From the NCBI RefSeq assembly GCF_020921035.1, contig NC_063150.1, positions 1,798,001 to 1,862,000 on the forward strand: DNA of 64,000 nucleotides, read 5' to 3'. The position numbers were made by a program, and so were the translations under genes. Source of the DNA: Rhodamnia argentea. Its lineage: Eukaryota; Streptophyta; Magnoliopsida; Myrtales; Myrtaceae. This document shows positions 45,949-57,162 of the stretch, piece after piece. Below the pieces are notes generated by a model, which saw only the letters and a list, made by a program, of their open reading frames with translations, was not told the origin of the DNA and searched no databases. Position 1 is the first letter of the stretch, and every line of letters starts with the position of its first letter.

Positions 45949-48900
45949 TATTCTTTTTTTCTTTTTTGTTTGGTGGGAACTATGCAGAGCGGAGTGAAGC
46001 AGATTGTGTCAGGGTATTCCGATGTGAATGGCTTGGGGCAAGAAGACTTGAGTAAGTCCGGTGACTGCTTAGATTCTGTTCTTGGTTGTTGAATTTCTTT
46101 CGTACTTTTGTCAACCTGTTGAAAGGGATTTCGCAGAGATCTCGGGCTTTTAGGCGTTATTTGATTTTTTCTCTACCATGAAGGTTGAGTTCATGGTCTG
46201 GCATGTGTTGGTTGAGGGTTTAACACACCCATGAGAGTTGAAGAGCAGCACTAGGGTATTAATGAGTCAGGGCCACATAATAGAATCTATGTAAGGAAGT
46301 ACTATTTTTCGTACTGTGGCTATCTTTGTTTCCAATACCAGGTTATATACTTCGGGATGATATAGTCTTGGACAAAACTTTCTCCATGTGGCTCCGTGCT
46401 ATTTTGTGACTTTCGTGGTGACGTACAATTTAGGAACAAGTGGCTGTAGTTCAAGTGTAGTGCCAATCATTTTTCAGCTTTCGTTTTGTGTCTAATAAAG
46501 ATGGTGGTTAAAACATCCAGCTTGATTAGTATCTTATACTTGAGTCGTGGCTTAATGATGCGAATCTATCCATTCATGTATCATTATAGTCTTTACCTAT
46601 CAAATAATGTACTTGTATTGTATTTCATGGTGTATAGTATCTTCTGATAGTTCACAATAAATAATGTCACCTGAGTGTATCATCCTTCTCCACCCTAGCC
46701 ACCTCATTTGAAATTTTATAATTGATAGTCCAAGCTAAATGAAATATGAACCTTTTTACTTTAATTGTGATACTTGTGCAGAAAATTATGTGTTGCTATA
46801 TCATATGATTAGGAATTGTGAGTTGTACTTTGAATTTGTGTGTTTTTCTCTTTGATCGTTGATAATAATTAAGGCATCTTTTTTTTGGAATGTGTTTACT
46901 AAACTTATATATGTTTATACTAGGAAAACTAATTTGTGCTTTATCGAATCAGAGTTATCGATTCGATATGCATATTCATGATTCATGAACTTATGGTTTT
47001 GATTCGTGATTCATCTCTCGATTTTACAACAAACAAATTTGAATGTGCAGATGCGTTCTTAGGACAGTTGAAGGAGGAGCGGGATGCAGTGCAAGCTGAA
47101 AACAATAAAATCTCTGATGAAGTTGAGGTTATCACAAGATCCATAATGGCTGGTAAGAATCATATTATTTAGTCTACTTGTTTGTAGATGAACTTAACTT
47201 ATCAGATCATTTTCACTGCAGATTCTATTGCTTTAGAGAGTGACCTTGAAGGGCTGGAATATTCTCTGGATCTTATTCGCTCACAGGTTAGTAAAACAAA
47301 AAACCTGTCCTTTTGATTTGCTTGTGACATTCGTCAGGCTGGTCATTTCCATGTGTTGTTGACTACTTCCATTTCCCCTTTTTGTCTTGATTCGCCATGA
47401 CATCCAATTTCTGCTAAGATCATATATTTTGTGTTTCAGAGTCTGAACTTAATGCCTTACTATGGTTTAACATATTGTAGGGTCTAATAAAGGGAAAGGC
47501 TGGAATGGATAGTCAATCGAGTTTGCTGAATGCAGATGTGTGCCACAAGTTCGAGGTTTATTTCAGTGGATCTTTTTCCTACGATTTGATGCCTTTACAT
47601 TTTAGCTATGTATACACTGTTCTCTATTATACATGCTTTAGAGATAGTCTCACATAGGTTGCTTTTCCACTACATCTTTCTTTTGTGTTTGTAACATGTA
47701 AGAAACCTAGGTTTTGGTCAGCACAATTACTAGGATGTCTGCATTACTGTCATTTCTAGTTCATTATTAGTGCTATTGTTTACTTTTGAGATTTGCCTTT
47801 GAGCCTTTTTATTGTATTTTTTGCCCATGGTTACGTGGACTATGGTGTTCTCATGCCTTTCAGGCCCTAGATCTTCAAAGTCAAATTGAGGAGAAAAAGA
47901 TGCTGTTGAAATCTCTTGAGCATATAGACTGTCAACTAAGGAAGTAATCTATCCTTTAGTGCTCTTCACAGTTTCTTTGACCATCCAGCAATTTTTCTGC
48001 CTCTAAAAGTTTCTTATCACCCGTCCTTTATTCTTTTTTAGGGATGATACAGTTGAACAAATTGAGGATGCTTTGACAGGATTAAAGGTCATTGAAATTG
48101 ATGGAAGTTGTATACGCTTGTCGCTGAACACTTATCTTCCAAAATACGAAAGCTACCAGCAGAAGATGGAAGAGGCCATTGAGACTGTGGAATTGAACCA
48201 TGAGTTGCTGATTGAACTTGTGGACGGGTGTTTGGAGCTAAAAAATGTTGAGGTATGAATTATGCATGTGCAATCACAATTTCCCCCTATTGAGAGAGAA
48301 AGATAGAGGTTTGAGTTGTAATGACCATCATTTTAGTGCGAGATATTACTTGGTGATGAGATTTTAATGTTTACATTACAAGTGTAACTCTTGACAGATT
48401 CAAGGACTAAAACACCTCTCATCCTTGTCATTTGACTACCCAGCAATTACAACGATAATTTCACAGCAAATGCTTACTGTACAATCGCCTGACCATGTTT
48501 TCATGCTCACATGGAGATCAAATTTTGTGTTTTTACAGTACATGTCTCTTTGAAGATCTGCTAAATTGAATGGACATTTCTCCTAAATGTTGCCAAATTT
48601 CAGGATTGACATAGCCGCACATCTTTAACTCAGAAACTGCTTCGGTATGCTTTTCACTTCATATGAATCCTTCATTCCTTTCTAATATAACAGCCTTGCA
48701 TTCTATAGATTTTTCCCAATGACGTGCATATCGATGATATTGTTGATGCTGCAAAAGCTTTCAGGTTTGTCCCTGCTTCATTTTGTTTTCATTTTTGGTG
48801 GCTGAATTTAGGTTGTAACTGAAAGTTGAACCTCACTTGAGACCTTTGTTTTTGAGTGGTTATTACAATGGCCTAAAAATTCAGAACTTCCAATTTACTC

Positions 48901-50011
48901 ATAGAGGTTCTTGATTCCCATTACTATTTACTTCTCTACACCTGGTAGCAGTTAAATTCATTCGGGAGGAATGGGAAGTCAGTGAACAGACAAAAGTGAA
49001 CGTCATTGATTTCTTGATTGGTAATTTCCAGGCAGTCATTTTCAGAATTGACGATACATCAGACACCACTGGAGTGGTTCGTGAGGAAAGTGCAGGAAAG
49101 GGTTATTTTGTCAACCTTGAGGCGATTTGCAGTCAAGACTGCAGCTAGATCAAGGTCAGACATAAACTGACCTTTAAAGTTCACTGAAGAAATGCATTTT
49201 TGTCCTCATTTGAATCATGATTAGTCTAACTGAGAAGCTTTACTCCTGTGTACTTGTTCTCTGTTGACTAGTGCAGGCACTCCTTGGAGTACATTGATAG
49301 AGATGAAACTATTATAGCTCATATGATTGGTGGGATTGATGCATTAATAAAGGTGCCTCAAGGTTGGCCAGTGCTGAACATTGCACTGAAGCTCAAGTCA
49401 TTGCAGAGTTCAGATCGTCATGTGAGAAATATCTCTTCAAGTTATCTTCGGAAGGTTGAGGTTAGTATTGTTATGCTCTCAGTGTACCTCCCCCACCCGT
49501 GACCCCTCCTTCCACAGAGTCTCAATGCAGGTTTAAATTGTCCTTTTATCAGCACATTGGTCCTTCTGCCACTCTGGCAGTGATGATTGATTTATGAGTA
49601 GGTAGAAATCCTATTATAAAAAAATATTAGATGGTACTGTGTAAAGGAAAGAGAGGGCGAATTTATTTCTTCCTGCCCCTATGAATATTGTCATAGATCA
49701 CGAATGTGAAAATGTGTCTGCCCATTGCGTCCGATTTCATCAGAGGTTGATTGCACAGGTTATCGCTTTTATGTTTTAACTTCTGGAGTGCTTTCAACAA
49801 TTTTATGTAGCGGTTGGATAACATCATCCTGCTCCTTTAAAGTATATATAACATATGCCATTCTTTTTTACCATTACATGCTTCTAATTCTGGGTATTAA
49901 ATGGTTTAGGAAGCAGCCAACTCTTTAGATCCCCAGCGAAGGCAGAACTTGTCAAGCTTCGTGGATGATATCGAGAAGATACTTAAGGATTTCGAATTCC
50001 AGTCGAGGTAG
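45520..50011 (+). CDS. conserved coiled-coil protein of unknown function, 12 exons
   Basis: Exons 45520-45587, 45703-45802, 45988-46051, 47051-47152, 47222-47286, 47481-47555, 47864-47943, 48042-48252, 48709-48764, 49032-49154, 49277-49460 and 49910-50011 join without a stop to 1230 nt (409 residues), all GT-AG. The N-terminal third is acidic and helical (IRRELKQICGNCTEHATDLS, then LEDLLNRCVLEFESGVKQI). Residues about 75-190 are heptad-like and rich in Leu, Glu and Lys, so a coiled coil is likely. The C-terminal half is globular (IEIDGSCIRLSLNTYLPKYE, LEWFVRKVQERV, LEYIDRDETIIAHMIGGID, VPQGWPVLNIALKL). I do not recognise the family. The coiled coil followed by a compact alpha/beta-like end recalls kinetochore proteins with RWD domains, but that is only a suggestion. 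No signal peptide or membrane segment is seen. Fully consistent phases argue for a real, intact gene. Confidence 0.85.
45899..45950 (+). repeat. ATT microsatellite in intron 2 of the coiled-coil gene
   Basis: About 17 uninterrupted ATT units followed by a T-rich tract, 38-90 bp before the exon 3 acceptor (exon starts 45988). Likely polymorphic in length. Confidence 0.92.
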
Positions 50012-50870
50012 AGGTTATAACCAAGCCCGGGATGTCACCAAGGTTATATATCCTATCTAGTTGCGTTCTAATATCATGAATCATTCTCTCGGCACTTTTT
50101 TCTGGCATGGTTTTATACAAGTCTATCCATCAGGGACACGTTGTATAATTCACCAAGCATCATCCCAGAGACTAATGGTTCGCAGACTAAATATTCCCCG
50201 GCATAATATCTATATTGTTGTTCCATCTTTCCATGCCATTCGAAAGCGATGTAACTGCTGACAGTGTTTTATAAGGTATCCCTGCGTCCTGTGATAGAAG
50301 CAAAGTAGTGATGATCATCCATTTGTTTATTTTCTGTTACTCTTTAATGCTGCATGGAGTTACCATCTGCTCTGTTCCAACACTATTGTCATTATGTAAA
50401 ATTTTCAAATGTCGAATTACCAGACACAAAAGCTTTCACCGAATGTGCTTTAGAAGCTCACAAGGGCTTTGGGAATCCGTTCGTGAAAATCGGATGACTC
50501 AATGCCATTGCAAATGAGGTTTAGAAGAGGAGGAAAGAGGGATTGTTTTCACTCAGCAAACTCAGTATAGTGAATAGGATAATGGATGCTATAATGCAAA
50601 ATTGATCGTGTAATTCGTTGGCGCAATGTCCCAACTACTTAGGTTTGAACTGAAAATTGGCCGCCCTTCGCTGCGGAAAGATATTTTAAATCAGCATACT
50701 TTTTTTTTTGGTTGAGAAAAATCAGCATACTTCATGGATATCTAATTATAGGATATCATTTATTTGTTATGACTCAAATAAAAAATGAATAAAATGATAT
50801 ATGTCTCAATAGGAAGTGGCTATATGATTTGTTAAGTTCTTTTGCCAAAATAAAAGCTTTATTTATTTTA
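50012..50870. other. 3' flank of the coiled-coil gene
   Basis: No recognisable gene. The open frames here are short and lack motifs. The first part is probably the 3' untranslated region. Confidence 0.45.
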
Positions 50871-50871
50871 A

Positions 50872-51165
50872 GGAAAAATTACCAAAATAGTCTTAAATCT
50901 ATTGTAATTGTACCAATTCAGTTCTAATTTTTTTTTATGGCTAATTAAATTCTAAATCTTTTGTACTTATGCTAATTCAGTGTATTTGGCCGGACGGCGC
51001 TGACGTGGCAAATTTTTAATAATATTATAATATTTTTTAAATTTTAAATTTCAAGAAATATTAAATTATAATTAAAAAAAAATTTCACATCGGCGCTAAC
51101 CAACCAAATGGATTGAATTGACATAATTGTAATAGATTTATGACTTTTTTGGTAATTGTCCATTT
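50872..51165. repeat. fold-back MITE-like element (second copy of the 300-bp-position family)
   Basis: The left end GGAAAAATTACCAAAATAGT is matched by the reverse complement of the right end (GACAATTACCAAAAAAGTCA). The following text about a 'TTGTAATTGTACCAATTCAG' module is also inverted near the right end. About 290 bp, no coding capacity. Confidence 0.6.
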
Positions 51166-51170
51166 TTTAG

Positions 51171-51532
51171 AAATAAGTACAGCAACAAGTGTCATAACTT
51201 TCTTACGACGATCACTTAAGTGACATAACTTTTTTTCGATCACTTAAATGTCATAAATTCTAAAAAACGTTTATTTGAGTGTCATAACTTTCAATTGTTA
51301 CTGAAAAATCAATTGTTTTTGTTTTTTCAAAAGTTCACCCAATTGTCGTAAATTCGACATGGCATATCACATGTAGTGAACATTTCAAAAAAATTATGAC
51401 TCTCAAGTGATGGATTATATGACACTCAAGTGATAAAAAAAAAATTAGCACTCAAGTAAGTGCCGTACATAAGTTATGGCACTCAATTGAGTGTTCTACG
51501 AAAGTTATGGCACTTATGGTGTCCTTATCTCC
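51171..51532. repeat. fold-back element with long inverted ends (third MITE-like family)
   Basis: The left end contains AAGTGTCATAACTTTCTTACGA and the right end its near inverse TCTACGAAAGTTATGGCACTT. Internal modules 'CACTTAAGTGACATAACTTT' repeat in both orientations. No gene. Confidence 0.6.
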
Positions 51533-53005
51533 TTAATTTTATAGTATTACTTTTATGGAAAACAAGATACTAAACCATCTTATTGTAACATGCTTTGTCA
51601 AAATGAGGATGGTGGTAATTTCTCTTATCAATTTTGTCCATATGCATGCGACTAAGTTGGAAACATTCGCCTTATTATTCTCTCTGCCATACTTTTTTTT
51701 TTTTTGTTCGAAAACTCTGCCATGCTTGATGTGTATAGTAATAAGAATTGGCAAAATTAAGAACATAGAAATTTGTTTTGAATATTTTCCTATTTTGAAC
51801 ATCCTCACATTCTAAACATCGGAGTAAGTTTCGACAGAAAAATAAAAGACATCGGTGTAAGAGAAAAAGAATTCTCATTAGAATATTTACCTTGTAAGGA
51901 TATTATAACGAAAAACTATTGAAAAATGATACGTTAATCATGTGTTTGAATTATTAAGTTATCCATTTAAACCTACATGGTATGTACTGAGTAGGACTTA
52001 ACGCTAGTTCGAATGCTTAGTGTTGGTATTTTTCCTTACTACCTATTTTTCTCATAAAGTCCTGCAATTAACTAAGCTTAAACAGTATTCATATAAGTTA
52101 AGAAAAAGGCAAATTGACTAATATAAACGCGCATAAGTGTGCGTGTGTGGAGGAATAGATCAGCTCAACGTGTCTCCCATATCATTTTCAGAGATAATTG
52201 AGGTAATAAACATACGAAAACCTCAATTTCTTGTAATGCTATTTTTCTTTGTTATCCATAACAGTAGATAGGTAAATAAAGTAATGAACATTTAAGAAAA
52301 CTATTGAAAAATCGATTGATTAAACTAATATGGCATTATGCGTAAGAATATCTACAGCCGTGAAAAAGCAAAAAAAAAAAAAAGGACTTATGAATAAAGA
52401 AATTAAAACCTCATTTTGGAAAAACAAAAATGAAAAGCCAAATTCAAACTCATTCCAAAACCTCAAGTTACTCTATAAAAAAAAGATAAATGATCTGTAA
52501 CTTTGATACATGTGCAATGCCGTCCATGAACTTTTAATATATTTAATATGATCTCTAGATTATTAGCAAATGTTCAATGTCGTCCTTTCACTAATTCAAA
52601 TTAATGAAATTTGCTGACATCTTCAAATAGATTAAGTTTGAACGGTGGAAAACAAGAAAAAAGTCACACTTATATTATCTAAATAAGATATTCATGCAAA
52701 AAATACAACAAAATAATCCACGTCATTGAATAATGATAGACATGTTAGCCTCATGATTTTTTTTTCAATCTTTTTCAAATGTAAATGGATGAAAAGATGA
52801 ACACATTGGCTTATCATTTTTTAAATATTCAACTTAGCATATAACAATGTACATTATCAAATAACACTGTTGTTTTTTGAGCAAACGAAAGGAATATATT
52901 GAAAATTTATCAATAATTCAGGGATTATATTGAATAAATTAAAAATTCATATATCAAATTATATATTAGACTAAAATTCACGGATCATTTGTGTCGTTAT
53001 TCCCG
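51533..53005. repeat. AT-rich intergenic DNA with a decayed fold-back element at about 52486-53005
   Basis: 51533-52480 shows no gene. The block 52486-53005 ends in TTCACGGATCATTTGTGTCGTTATTCCC, and its left end GATAAATGATCTGTAACTTTGATAC is a weak inverse of that. It is a relative of the elements at 10.7 and 44.4 kb, with more sequence inserted in the middle. Confidence 0.45.
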
Positions 53006-53089
53006 TTATATTTTTTGTAAATCCTATATTTATTTTTATTATAGAACATCTTTATTATGTTATTTTAGCAGTTTTCCAAACGAGAATGA

Positions 53090-53833
53090 TATTCTTCTGC
53101 CGCGAGTTCGACCGCTGCTTCTTCTTCCTCTTCCTCTCTCATTCACTATCCGAACGACCGCATCGCCATATTCTGTAGAGAGCTCTCATCCTCGTCGTCG
53201 GCATCCTGTTTATGGATTCCTACGTCGCTTTTCAGATGTGGTCAGTGTGACCTCTTGTCGGAGAGCTTCAGTCGGAGCTCGCCGGTAGTTGACGCCGAAG
53301 ATGCGACTGATCTTCGCGATCGAGGCCACTGGGATTTGCTCGTGGTTGTTGCAGGTAGAGATCTAATTCTGGGTACTACGGCGATTTTCCCAAAATCAAG
53401 CCACTTCAGATACACTTGCAATGTTGTATAGTACGGTTTCAAGCTCTTGTGCTGAATTAATCGATTAATGCTTCGTTCGGACTGAATGTATAGGCCTGTG
53501 TGGTGAGTTTCGGTGATTGCCTAATGTGTTTCATATGTTCGATGGATTATCTAGGAGACACTGTTAACGTTGGAAAAATTGTTACTTGGGAGTGTGGAGG
53601 GAGAGTTCTTTTGGGCATCATTTGATCCGGTTTCTTTTTCAACAGAGTGTGCTGCTTGGTTGTATGTTTGGTTTTTTTTTTTTTTGGGTAATGTTCAGTA
53701 TGGCAAAATGTTCAGTCGATATGACTGATCTTTTTGTTCTTTCTACTGTAATTTTCTTCAGTGAACTCCAAAACCATTCCAAGCGGTGGAAGTATGTGTT
53801 AATCGTGCGTTTATCCCTGCTTCTGTTTCGGCA
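53090..53833 (+). promoter_or_regulatory. PIG-M promoter and leader region with tiny upstream ORF
   Basis: A GC-richer block (about 53095-53350) looks like an untranslated first exon ending near GTTGCAG|GTAGAG. An acceptor (TTTTCTTCAG) at about 53760 precedes the coding exon. Between that acceptor and the main ATG lies ATG-TGT-TAA (53794-53802), a two-codon upstream ORF that ends 31 nt before the start codon. Confidence 0.5.
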
Positions 53834-56681
53834 ATGGTGACTGTAGACATGCGCCCCTTGCTGTTATTTTCAGCATTCTTGCGGGTGTTTTTGATTGTGT
53901 ATGGTGAATGGCAAGATAAGCACATGGAGGTTAGGTACACAGATGTGGACTACTTCGTATTCTCTGATGCTGCTGATTTAATGGCATCTGGGAAGTCTCC
54001 TTATGAAAGAACCACGTACCGATATTCACCTTTGCTCGCCTTGCTGCTCTTGCCAAATACATTTCTCCATCGTTCGTGGGGCAAGTTTCTTTTCTCAGCT
54101 TCTGGTACGTGTGGCATGCAATTATCCAATGGATGGAGAAGTTGATAATCATTTGGTATTGGTTTCTAGATCCATTTCTCATCTTCCACGTCTCCGTCAG
54201 ATGGAAAACGTTCCATGTAAAATAGAGAATTTGGAAAAGAAATAGGAAATGGTTTCATCTTCTATATCTTGATCTGGGGGGTTCGTGAAGCCTCCTGATT
54301 ACAGAATGTCTACTGATGAGCTGAGTGGCATATTTTTCATAGGGATTGAGCTGGCTATCTCGAGAGTAATAACTTTGCATGTTGATAAATTGTAGATAGC
54401 TCTAGAAGGATCCTTTTTTTTTTCAACCTGCAGGTCCTCATACTAAGAGTTACCAACAATTCTGTATCTCTGCAGTTATGGTAGAGTTTTTGCTTATCAT
54501 CTTTGTGGGAGCATATAGGATATATTATTCTTGTTTAGATATATTTTGTGTTTTAAACTCTGGTATTTGATAGTTCATTGAACATGCATGTAAAAGCTAA
54601 TTACAAATTTATTTGATCGTTTTCATTAAGATGGTGATTTCACCTTTTATCTTTAACCAATTGGTTATGCATTCTTATGTTGGTCATTTAAACTGGAAAT
54701 CACAAATGACTGTTGTCACTTTAGTTTTTATTTGGAAAATACAAGTACAAAGGTCATGGTGAATAAATGTTATCATCTTCCTCACTTGTGCAAATTACTC
54801 TATTATTATGCCAATGCTGCAGATTTACTTGTTGGCGTGTTCATCTACACCATCTTGAAGAAATGCAGTGTACCCAAGAATATTTGCACCTACTGTGTCA
54901 TGGCATGGCTTCTGAATCCCTTTACCTTCACTATTGGGACCCGTGGGAACTGTGAGCCAGTTGTCTGTGCCATTATCTTATGGATCATTATTTGTCTGAT
55001 GAATGGTATACTTTCTCCTTGGAACAGCTTTTCCCTTTGTTAATAGGATTTGATGGGTATTTAACATATTTCATGTTCTGGTAGTTATTCTTCTTCTTCC
55101 TTTTTTTTTTCTGAGAGACAAAGTTACAAAGGTCACCGTGTAGCCCTTTTTTTTAGAACAGGGTCAAACTTGCAAAGGCGGTGACCTTTGTAAGTTTGGC
55201 CCTGTTCTCACTGATACTGATCCAATGTGTTAACTGGTGATGATCAATTCTGAGAAGTCCCTTAAGGAATTTGATGAAGACCTAATTTCGACTGCATTCT
55301 GGCCTAGTAATTCTGCTGGAGTTTCCATACGTGGACTTATGTCTGGGCCCTTGGGATTCCTTGTTTCTGGACTTACTATAACTCTAGTATGTAGTATACC
55401 TTTTCTATTTAAGACAAAATTGTGAAAATGCATGCAATGCCAGGATTTAACATAAAATCACTAGAGCACACAGGGCATGGAGAATTTGTCACATTCTTTT
55501 GGAGATGTTGATGAGGGAATTTTGGCTTAATAGGCTTCTTTTGGTCTTGACTATATTAATACCAGTATAAACGAGGCTATTCATTTTTTCTCTCTGTCTT
55601 CAATCTTTAACTACATTTATATGTGTAAGTATTGGTTATATCTAATGCTTTTGAAGCCATTCTGTTTTCTGTTTATTAGGCAATCTCTTGCAAGCTGCAG
55701 TGTGGTATGGACTTGTTGTCCATTTCAGAATCTATCCGATCATATATGCGCCAACACTTGTCCTGGTTCTTAATCACCACTTCCTCCGCTTGGGACAGAA
55801 GCCTGTTCTTAGGATCTGGAGTTCTGGCCCTAGCAAGAAACCCGAATACAGCACAGCAGCGACTAAACTCAATGTGCTGGTTGCTATAAAATGCATATTT
55901 TCTGCAGAGAGGATTGTCTTTGGTGTTATTTCTGCGGCTGTTTTCTTCTTCTGTACAGGAATTAGCTTCTACTTATACAAGTGGGAATTCTTGCATGAGG
56001 CATTGCTTTACCATCTAACCCGCACAGATCCAAGACATAACTTCTCTATATATTTCTACCACATATATCTTCACTATGAGCGTGAGTTCTCTGTGGTAGA
56101 GAAGCTCATATCTTTTTTACCCCAGTTCATGGTCCAGCTGGTTCTTGTTCTTCGCTTTGCTCCGGATTTGCCATTCTGCCTTTTTGTGCAGACGGTCGCT
56201 TTTGTGGCATTTAACAAGGTTAGTTTGTCTATCTGCAAAACTCTGACTTCCAGAATAGCTAAATTACCTCTGAAAAGGAAGAGTGGCTAAGTGGATGCCA
56301 TTGGTGACAGTTAATCATTGTCATATCTGCTGCATCTTAATACTAGGTATTGATCTCTGTTAACAGGTAATCACTGCGCAGTACTTTGTATGGTTCTTCT
56401 GCTTGCTGCCCCTAATACTGCCATGGAGCAATATAAATTTCAAATGGAAAGGGTTATGCTGCATATTCTTGTGGATGGGAGCTCAGACCCATTGGCTGAT
56501 GTGGGGTTACCTGCTTGAGTTTAAAGGCAAGAATGTCTTTGTAGAGTTATGGATGGCTAGCTTAGTTTTCCTTGCCGCTAACACTTGTGTCCTAGTTGTT
56601 ATGATTAGCAACCACACATACTCTCCATTATTTCAACTGCTGAAACAAAATAGTTCTGAACAGGGCCTAAAACAGGAGTGA
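53834..56681 (+). CDS. PIGM: GPI mannosyltransferase 1 (PIG-M), 4 coding exons
   Basis: Exons 53834-54104, 54823-55005, 55680-56218 and 56367-56681 join in frame to 1308 nt (435 residues). PIG-M adds the first mannose, from dolichol-phosphate-mannose, to the GPI anchor precursor on the lumenal side of the ER. It is needed for all GPI-anchored proteins (the Arabidopsis gene is PEANUT1). Visible are the N-terminal helix, the catalytic DXD motif Asp37-Val-Asp39 in [13 protein letters not shown], the conserved [20 protein letters not shown] stretch, [42 protein letters not shown] and a C-terminal series of hydrophobic helices with WGYLLEFKG. Length is normal for the family. The ATG at 53834 is the first in-frame start in its exon. 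A TRIM-like element begins 190 bp after the stop codon and may lie in or near the 3' untranslated region. Confidence 0.95.
55155..55208. repeat. near-perfect hairpin in PIG-M intron 2
   Basis: Arms of 24 bp (55155-55178 and 55185-55208, AGAACAGGG...CAAAGG and its inverse) with two mismatches and a 6-bp loop. Part of one arm also pairs with an upstream segment (about 55122-55140, AAAGTTACAAAGGTCACCG). Confidence 0.8.
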
Positions 56682-56871
56682 GATAATAGAATTTTGGTCA
56701 ACTTTCTGAATCGTAGATATTTTTTTTTTGGCCATATTTTGCGATTGGCATGAAAAAAATGCTTAAATGATGGTTTGGCCTAGCTTTGTAACATATTATT
56801 ATCCAGCTTCATAGAGTAAGCTTTACCAGTAAAGGTGTTTCCATACTTTTGAATATTATTGAAATTCTCTT

Positions 56872-57162
56872 TGGTAGAGTAATTAAGTATTAAATCACGT
56901 TTTCATCTAATCGTTTAAGCTTTTAGAACTGTTGGTTATGGTGTCACAAAATCTCACATAGTATCAAAGCAGGAGGTCCTGAATTTAAATCTTTCCATGC
57001 CCCTATTTGCCTCTCCAATGAAATATTTCCACGCGTAATACTAGGCAAAAAGACCAGACTAAGCGTAAAGGAAAGTGTTAGAGTAATTAAATATTAAATC
57101 ACGCGTTCATCTAATAGGTCAAGCTTTTAGAACAGTTGGTTGTGACGTCACAAAATCTCACA
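56872..57162 (+). mobile_element. TRIM-like element, copy E (PIG-M 3' flank)
   Basis: 291 bp with left (56872 to about 56960) and right (about 57076-57162) terminal repeats, primer-site-like TAGTATCAAAGC directly after the left repeat, internal TTTGCCTCTCC and TACTAGGCAAAAAGACCAG shared with copy A, and the purine tract GTAAAGGAAAG before the right repeat. The flanks CTCTT (56867-56871) and CTCCT (57163-57167) fit a 5-bp target duplication with one change. Confidence 0.78.
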
